A program made the position numbers and the translations under genes. A stretch of DNA of 64,000 nucleotides from Balaenoptera acutorostrata (taxonomy: Eukaryota; Chordata; Mammalia; Artiodactyla; Balaenopteridae), in NCBI RefSeq assembly GCF_949987535.1, contig NC_080067.1, positions 56,602,405 to 56,666,404 of the forward strand, in the 5' to 3' direction. Positions 31,901-41,400 of this stretch are shown here, piece by piece. The notes beneath the pieces were generated by a model. That model ran no database searches. It saw only the letters and a program-made list of their open reading frames with translations, and was not told the DNA's origin. Every line of letters starts with the position of its first letter. The first letter of the stretch is position 1.

Positions 31901-34900
31901 CAGGCTTGAATGAGGATTTAAACTATAGAGGATTTGAATGTTAGACTAAGAGATTTGAAGTTTTACAGACATGGGAAGACTCTGGAAGGTTTTGATCAGG
32001 GAAGCAAAAAGATATGTGTTGTGCTTTAGGCTAAACTACCTCACAGTGAGGTTTGATGGGTAGAAGGTGAGAGGGCTGGAGATTGGCGAGTTAGCAGACG
32101 GATGTAATTGATCAGGTCTGAGAACAGGAAGCTTTAATCTAGGCTAGTAGTAGAAGAAACTGAAAGGAGGTGATAAAATTTCATAGGTGAGGAAGGAATG
32201 CTAATGAGTCTCTCCATCTATTTGGTGTTGTTACTTATTCAGGATATGTGGGTGTGTGCACGATACTGAAGACCAAACACAGCACGGGGAAGTACAGTCA
32301 ATTACATGTTAGTCTCAGAATGCTCAGTTTTCAAGGTTGATATGTCCATTTACTTTTAACCACCATTGATAAATAATTCATAATGCCTTGACTGCCCCTA
32401 GACCGTAACACTTTATTTTAAAATATTCAGTAATGGAATCCAGTTACAAATATCTTGCATTTGAGGTCATTGCAAGGATATGGGAAAGCCTAGCTTTAAA
32501 AGCAAATTCTGAAGAGAGGACATTTCCTACTGGCTATAGCAAACAGCTCCTGGAACAGAAGTCTGTGAATATGTATATTTGGGTGTCATGGATACATCTT
32601 GGTATACTGAGGAGTATATGATTTCTATGCCCCACTGGGATGAATAAAAAAGAATATTTTTCTTCCAACACTGAAAATAGTACATGCATCTACTGTAGAC
32701 CATGGATCTGGTGTTCCTCATTAGAAGAGAAGTAGTGTTCAACATTCCTACTACTGCTTTTGCCTTCGGGGAAATGACCAGAAAGAATGCTTAGACCCTG
32801 GGGCCAGGTCTTGCCTTCGTATTTAATAAAGCCCATTTAATAAAGGATGGTGGGGATTGTCAAGTGATGAGGAAGCTTATTGTAATGGAAAAGGATAGCT
32901 GAAAATTAGGAAGACAACATTAATAAAATATCTATTAAAAAACTGATTCTTCTCTGCCAGGCTGGTGTACCCCAGGACTGTAAGTCTCTGGTACACGTAT
33001 GCAGGCTGGTATGATTATTAACAGGGGAAAATGGGGCTATGGTGAGCCAAATGCAAAGCAGCGGTAAATTTAATTCATCAGTTGTATTTACTTATGTATT
33101 GATTTAAAAAATATGTATTAAGAACTTTCTGTGTAGAGAGAGATGGTGGCACAACAATGTGAATGTACTAACGGCCACCAAATTGTGCGCTTCAAAATGG
33201 TTAGTTGTATGTTATGTGAATTTCATCTCAGTCAAAATACACACACACACATGCACATGAACACACACACCGAAGGTGGTGCAGGTAAGGACCGGGGGGA
33301 TAAGAGAGAATCTACTAGGCTTGAGGTGTACATTTAAGTCTAGGAATAGAGAGGTGCGAGAAAGAGGCATGTTTTCTGTCTTTGTGGATCTTTAATCTAG
33401 TAGGGAATCAGACAGAACACAGAGAATATTTATATATTTTCCTTTGATTTATATATATATCAATCAAAGGAAATGAACAAGATAAGTGTGATAGAAAAAA
33501 TAGGATGTGGGTGAACTTACTTAGAAAGTTGGTCAGGGAAGTTCTCTCTGAGAGGTGATGAGTAGGTGATGAGGATGGAGGGTGAGAAGGATGTGGTTAT
33601 GTGAAAATCCAGAAATGGAAGAAGCCAGTTGGAGGACTAGAGAAACTGGCCTGGGCAATAACAATGAAGGCGGTTGTGGGTCAAGAGCAGGCTGGTGACC
33701 ATCAGCGGAGAGAGCCAAGGTGTGGGGACTGCAGGATGAGGATTTCGGGTGGGTAGACGGATTGTTGGGAAAGAGATGATGGAGCAGGAGGCTTGCATAA
33801 AGAAAGGCTTAGAGCCTAGGGGTGGTCAGAAGCAGAGAAGATGGGTAACTTTGGAGCCCTTTTTTTCCAGCTATGCTCCAGAAAGTTACCCACATTAGAA
33901 GGTAAAAATAAAGAATCGAAGAAGTTGAGGTGAAAGGAAAATCCACGTTGGAAGAATAAAATTCAGATGAAACGAAGTTCAGACCATAGGTGGGTCACAG
34001 ATTTGCTTCTGAGCTTTCTAGCTGCCAATGCAAAGAGGGAAATAGAATCAAGCAGCTTGAGACACTGAGCAGTGGTCAGAGGTGGGATGTGTGGATGGGA
34101 GCAGAGAGAAAGAGGATGGAGAGCTATTCACCCTATCACAAGGTTGACAGTAGAAAATTAAAATAACAACAAAAAGAATACTACCTGGAATTGAAGGAAT
34201 GGTTTCCTCATAGGTTCTCAAAATGATCTGCAAATAGTATTGAATAAAGCTTGTTAATTTCCCTAAACATTTAGACTGACTATAGATGTCTGTGGCTCTT
34301 CTTGCTGATGTCTAACAGAAAATTTCCACCTAAGATATCAACCTAGGCAGCTTTAAGTTGTCCAAGCATAGAGTGTGTGGGGCAGGGTGGGAGCTGGGAT
34401 GAATATGGAGGCAGCTGTCCCTACTGTTGATGGAAGGATGGTCCTCTGTCTGGGAGACTTGTGTTTCTGGATGAAGTCTTTGAAAGGCCACACCTGGAGC
34501 AGACAGGAGCAAGGAGTCATCCTTCTCCAAGTTAGGTCAGCCTAATGTTCCCCAGGTCTCCCTGTGGCTGACGGATGCGGTGCCCATGTCACCGCACTTT
34601 CTGAGTGTGTGTCTGATGCATGCGTGTGTATAAGTGCATTGTCTGTGTGTGTCTGCATGCATGCATGTGTATAAGTGCATTGTCTGTGTGTCTGCATGTA
34701 TGTGTGTGTACAGTGCATTGTGTGTGTAGCTGCATGCATGCGTGTATAAAGGCACTGTGTCAGAGTCCAGGAGCTTTAAATTATCGGACATACCCAAGAC
34801 TCAAGGTGTAAGGCACACTCCCTCTGTCTCACGGTGCCCACAGACATGCGCAGCCCATCCAGCGGTGACCTGGTAGCACCATGTCACTCTCTCATTTCTG

Positions 34901-37900
34901 AGAATGTGGCTGAGACATTCTCAACATAAAGATATTTTACCAAATTCCCATATCTTACTAAACACTTCATATCACTTTCTTTGTGCTAACCAGTGGGGAA
35001 AACCAGTAATAAAGAACGAAATCTAGGGCTTCCCTGGTGGCGCAGTGGTTGAGAATCTGCCTGCCAATGCAGGGGGACACGGGTTCGAGCCCTGGTCTGG
35101 GAAGATCCCACATGCCGCGGAGCAACTGGGCCCGTGAGCCACAATTACTGAGCCTGCGCGTCTGGAGCCTGTGCTCCGCAACAAGAGAGGCTGCGATAGT
35201 GAGAGGCCCGCGCACCACGATGAAGAGTGGCCCCCACTTGCCACAACTAGAGAGAAAGTCCTTGTAAAGAAACGAAGACCCAACACAGCCAAAAATAAAT
35301 AAATAAAGAAATAAATAAAATTAAAAAAAAAAAAAAAAAGAACGAAATCTAGCCTTTCTGTTAAATGAGCCGACCCTGACGTGACTCACCCATGGCTTTA
35401 AACGCCTCTCCACTCAGTTCTGTCACCCCTGGGGGCTTTGCCCATCCTTGCCCACCTTTCCCATCACTGTTGTTAATTACACAACTGTCAGAAACTCCCT
35501 TCCTCTGTACTCCCGCTCCAAATCAGAAGCCCTCTTCTTTTTCCTCTGTCAAAAGCTCTGACCCCGGATAATGGGGGGCTGCCTGTAGGGCAATGGGCAC
35601 TGGTGTGTGGGAAGGGAAGCAAGGGGTGGGCTCAGCACATTAGCTCTCTCACTCTCATTCTGGGCCAGAAAGGAAGGAAGGAAGGAAAAAGGAGGAGGAG
35701 GAAAGGGAAAAGGGTAAGTCCTACAGTGTGGTCCTTAACACGGTGTCACCAAGAAAAAAAAAAAAAAGATTATAGTACAATCAGATGGCCTGGATTCAAA
35801 TCTGTTCATTAGCAGCCCTGGGAAACTTTACTCAAGTTACTTAACTGATATGAACTACTTTAATTTCTTCATCTATTTTCTTTTTAAAAAGAAGATAAAA
35901 ACGATTCCTTCCTCACAGAGCTGTTTGAGGATTAAGGGAGATAATATACATAATGGGCATAGGATATTTATGGGAAATTGTCTGTTCACTTCACGGTGCC
36001 TGGAAAAATGGGGAACTCTTTTCCCCTCCTACACTCTCATCCACCGCTGTGTGCCCTCTCTTCTCTAGTCAGTGGCAGGATGTGAGAATGGGAGGGAGGG
36101 GGGAAGAGCAGGAAAGAGACCTGTAAAACCCACCCATACGGCTTCTCTCATCTCCCCACTCCCAGGCCCAGCATCCAGCACCCCCTCCTCGGTCTCCAGA
36201 TTTCTACTCTAGTTCTGAGTTTCTCTCCTCTGCCACCAGTGGGTTTGCCACCCTCCCTCTAATCCTAGGAACCGTGGGGTCCCATTCCTCAGGTTCCTCA
36301 GGACACTTCCCCAACCCTGGGTCTTTCCTGGTGTTTTTCACTTGGGGCAATGGAGTCCCAGCTGCTGCAGGACAGCTTGTGCGCGGCAGGTGTCCTGCCC
36401 ACGATTCCAGGGCAGCCGTGGAGCAGATGTGTTTCTAGGACAACCAGGTGGAAGTCTGATTTCATTTCTCATAGAAATAGCATCACAGGTGATGCTGGGC
36501 TTTACTGCGAGGACTGCTTAGGGTTATAAATCAGAGCCTAACCACCGACATAACACTGTTTCTATGGAAGGGCACACTGAGTACCAGACAATAGACTTAC
36601 AATCATTTCTTTAAAACACATCCTCCTCCTACCCTGGGAATGTCCCCAGTAATTTTTTTAAACAATGAAGTTTACAATTTTCATGTTTGTGTTCACAGCT
36701 GGCCTTTCCGGATACGCAGAAGGTAAATGTTATTAATGTCATCTTACAAATAAGGAAGCAGCCTGAGAGAAGAAACTATATTTGACATGTCCTGTCACTG
36801 AAAGTATAATTAAGTAATCATATTTAGTGAAATAAACTGTTAGCTAACATAAAGTTTCTGCTGGAGATCCTATTTAAGTAACTTTCACAAACAGAAAATA
36901 ATATTTTGTAACGTGTCATTTATTAACTATGAATTGAGATGTCATCACCTTCAATTTCTCAAAGTATCTCTTTCTTCCCTCTTCCTTTCCTCTTTCTTCA
37001 TCTCTATATGCATACAAAAATAAATAAAGACTTAATTCCAGAGAACGACAATGTGGCGACACAAGGGTTTGTAAGCAAAAGAAAACAAAAACCAAAGAAA
37101 AAAACAACAGAGAACAACAATGTGGGAAGAATATAAAACACCATTATTTGGTTTCTTTTGTCTTCTGAATAAAAAAAGAAATCACACACATCCCTTATTG
37201 TTGTGTGACCTTGAACACATGGCTCTGTCCGTGCCTCAGTTTCCACAAGGTGAGATAAAAAGTTTAGACTAGGTGTAGGAGCCCTCTGGAGGAGAGGAAT
37301 AAACTCTAGACCAGGAGTCGATCAGGACCCACTGTTTGTGCTGTCCCATCTTTTCCTAGTTCAGTGAATTTGGGGACAATCACTTAAACACTCTGTTTCC
37401 TCCCTTACGAAATAAGGACTCTAGACTTGATCTAAAATATTCCTTCTCCTCTGACCTTCTATGCCTGCTGGTAAAGGGACCCCGTGGTTCACTTACCTTT
37501 CTAACAAACTGACGGAGTTGCCACTTTACATGCCAGCAGGGGTTGATCATACTCTCGTCATCACTGGCATCCCAAGAACTGTCATCGTCCTTTAAGAAGC
37601 AGGCTATGCCACTTTTGGAGTACTTGTCCTGCATCTGGGTTGAGATGAATGTAACACAATATTATGCACAAGTGCTTTTTCTTTTTGTTCATTTACAAGT
37701 TAGAACAACAGAAGCTGATGACGGGTTCAGAGAAGTCTTAGCACCTTGGAAAAGCTCATTGCCTGAAGTAAAAGTAAGCATGCTGTCCTTTGTCCTTTGA
37801 ATAAAGGTAAGCAGTTGGATGTGGTGGAAAGGACACAGGTGTGGGCCAGGCATCCAGGGTCACAATGCCCTTTGCTGCCCCTGCCCTTGAGCAGTCCTAT

Positions 37901-38355
37901 GTCCCTCAACAAATTGCTTCTACTCTTCGACATCTCTTCTTCATCCGCATTTTGAGCTGGGTCACTGTGGTGATCTTTGAGGTTCCTTCCAGCTCTGACA
38001 TAGTGTGATTCCCATCCTACAGCTAGAAAGCCACCAGGTACAAAGTAAGCAGTGGAGTTTGTTTACATTCCAGGATCCTAAATAAAAAATTAGCCAAAGC
38101 CTTTAGGGTACAGGTAATATTCTGTTTTTTGATCTGAGCTTTGATTGTCTTAGTAGATTCTAGTTATTGTTGGATTTCTACTCCTCTGGATGGCAGAATC
38201 CAGACTACATTGCCACTAGACGTTTGAATGTCCACACCAGCTAGGGATTTACCTGCAGAGACTCGAAACACCATTTGAAGGTTTGCTCCCTTCTTCTGAT
38301 TGAGGGTAAACCTTTACAATGGCTAGATCATTGCCAACAAAGTCTGTGCTTGATG

Positions 38356-38401
<46 letters not shown>

Positions 38402-41400
38402 CCCAAACCATCCAGAGCACTCCAGAATGACAACTGATTAATCTTACGAAGAAAAACAGGATGTTCATGCAAGGTCAGATTTTTTTTTTTCTTTTTCCTG
38501 TTTTCATTTTTAACAACTGGGATTCAGGAGATGTTATTTCTCTGTACAAATCCATTGAATTGCCTTTCTCTGGGGAAATAAATGGGAAAATAGCCATTTT
38601 TATCTGTTATTTGAACTTAGGGGACTTCAAAGCTTGAAGGAAAGATCAAACTTAACGATGATCTGCTCCCTCCTATAGAAAGATGATCTCATTCCAAATC
38701 AAAATAACTTAAATATTTACGAGAGCTTTCAGCCAGAATCATGCAGGTCTGTACTGTCGGCCATGTGTTCCTTGGACATTTGATCAGGTCTCTCAAGCAT
38801 AAAAGTGACAAACCTGAGTTAATTAATTCCTTCCCCACACTCTGGCATAGAACATTCATTTACTTTTAAGTAAATGTTTATTTTCTTTCTTCCTTTTTAA
38901 AATGCCAAGAGTAAAACATTCGCCTAGTAGATGTAGTGGGGGTGACAGCTGGGACCACCTGAGTTATGACTGGCGATGAAATTAGACACCATTCCTTTGA
39001 TCCTACCCACCTCCATGTTCTTCTACTGTAGACATTAATTTTCATCTGCAATTTATGTGAGCTTAAAAAGCCTTTCCAAGGAAGGAACTCAATTTAGAAA
39101 TAGAAGAGCATGTCTAGCAAACTGAGGGGAGGATCAAGGAAGAAGAGCTGGATTCACCAACAAGGCCTAAGGGTAGTTCCAGGAAGAACAGTTTTATTAG
39201 CCATGGTCCCAGCCCAGCAGGACTGAGTATGCCTTGGCCAGGCGTTGACTTGATGAAACTGAATAAACAGGCTTAACTAATTTCCGTAACCTGTTGGGAC
39301 AAAACAATGTGCATGACACAGAAGGGAGGGAGCAACTTGTCATCTTACTTCACAGCAGTTGGAAGCTGTCTCAGCATGAAAGGGCTGAGTGCCCGGGAGG
39401 CTGAGGCTAGGGGCAGGACAGGGCAGAGTTGAGAGGTGCTGGGATCAGGCAGTCAGGGTAGCTGACAGCCCCTGTGAAGTCAAGTGGAGTTTGAGAGAGT
39501 TGAAGAGAGCAGGGGCCAGCCCAGGTCAGGACCAACTGCTGGCCTCTGGAGACCCTCTGGAGATTTTCCAGAAACACTTTCAGGAGGTGGGGAGGGAGAA
39601 CCTTGAAAACTAAGGTCCTAAGTAAATGTGGGAGCGAGTCGGACAAGCTAGTGAGACTCCACTGTTAACCCAGATTGAACGAAGCCTAAAGACGCTGAGG
39701 ATACACAGGCAGCCTGGAAAATATAGAAAATTATAGAATACTTTTCTAAAAGTAAAACAAATAAAACCCTCTGATCCACCCTCATTCCACCTTCTAGTTA
39801 ACCTTTGGATGATCTCTTTTTTTACAGGGTTGAGATCAGACTGGGTGTGGGCAATTTTGCATGTGGTTCTTTTCTCTTAAGACTATACAAAAATGCCATG
39901 CTCTTTAGATCTGTATGAAAATCATATGGCTAGCATAGATATTTTTACAACATTAGCTGTAGAAAATTGATAAAATATAGAAAAATTAAAAAGAAGCACC
40001 CATAATTCTACCCTCTAAAGATCTCAACTTATTTCTCCTTCTAGATATTTTTGTGCTTATATCAGGTTGGCCAAAAAGTTCATTTGGGGTTTTCAACGGC
40101 AATCCCTGAATGAAATTTTTGGCCAACCCATATTGACTTCTGAACAACAGAAAGCCCCCAGCCACCCTGCATCCCACCCCCACATGTTTCATATTTAGTA
40201 GTTTCCTCTACGGACCTGGGCCAACACAGGTAACTGACACATGGGCAAGGTGGTGCTATGGTTATTCCAAGAATGATTAATGATGATTAATATGATGTCA
40301 CTCTCCCCCTTTCCTTTTCACATCCTTTCACACTTTGAGGTTGAATTTCCTACAGCACTTCTCGGGCTGGGGCTGTTCTCTTGGTAACCACATCTGGGTG
40401 TTGGGGGCAGGGGGACGAGTGTGCTATTTTTATCTGGACACCTTTAGAAGGAGAGAGGTGGTTATTGCCCTTGGTTCTGAGAAGTGGATTCCACTCAACT
40501 GCTGCTGTTGCCGTCACAAACAGTGTGACTGTCTGGGCCAGGGCCAACCAGTCCTTGACAGGGCTTGAAGTCAGCAGGGTGGAGTCCTTTGCTGGCTGGC
40601 TGGCTCAGAGACTTCAAGGTGGCAGCACTGACCCTCTCTGCTGCCCAGACATTAGTCCCTGACAATCAGTTTCTGCAAACCACAAATAGCATAAAGGATC
40701 ATTTATGGACATCAGCGGATAAGGGTCTCCTTCTCCTTTGTCTTCCCCATCTATAATGCCACAGCAATAGGTAGTCCCCTTGTCATAAAACTTTCTCAGA
40801 GACATAGACTTTAGAGGCTAAGCCCATATTTATTGTTCATGCTCGCAGGTCTACAGGCTTAATTGTGAGGGTCCAATCCAACATCCCTCAGCCTGGCTCA
40901 ACCCACGCTCCCTATAATCCTTGCCCACTGTATCTTCTGCAAATTTTTGCTTGCCAAAGTGAAACCTGTGATCTGATTTAGGAAATTAATACTTGTGTTG
41001 AATATGCTTTTCCAAACTCTACACAGTCACCCAAAGAGATTCAGATTCATTTTCCCTTGTATAAATTCCTGATGAAGAGGGTGACAAACTCCAAGAGACT
41101 TCTCAATGCTGATTACAATGGTTACCATTTACTGAGCCCCTATTTAATGCCTGGGTTCAAAATTGGGCTTCACCTTTTACCTAACTTCCCTGAGTCTTAG
41201 TTTGTTCATCTATAAAATGGGATAATTATATTTACTTTATCGAATTGTTATGAGGATTAAATAGGGCAGTATTTTGAAAGTTTCTGGAACAGTTTTTGCT
41301 CAATCTCTCTTAATTCTCTTCTTTCTGATACTATTAATATATTCTTCTGCATGTCTATACAGAAGTGTGCACATATAAACATGCAATCAGGAAAAATGTG

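Larger units (their letters stand above)
30641..34184 (-). other. TNFSF10: TNFSF10 intron 3
   Basis: A 3.5-kb GT-AG intron. It includes a LINE-1 3' end fragment (33100-33235, plus, ending in an AC repeat), a hairpin at 33438-33473 and otherwise unassigned sequence. No additional exon or gene is supported. Confidence 0.75.
34228..37496 (-). other. TNFSF10: TNFSF10 intron 2
   Basis: A 3.3-kb GT-AG intron carrying a TG-rich minisatellite (34602-34760), a CHR SINE (35026-35337), a (GGAA)n run near 35670, MIR pieces (35775-35985 and 37180-37265) and C/T-rich unassigned sequence at 36080-36400. Confidence 0.8.
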
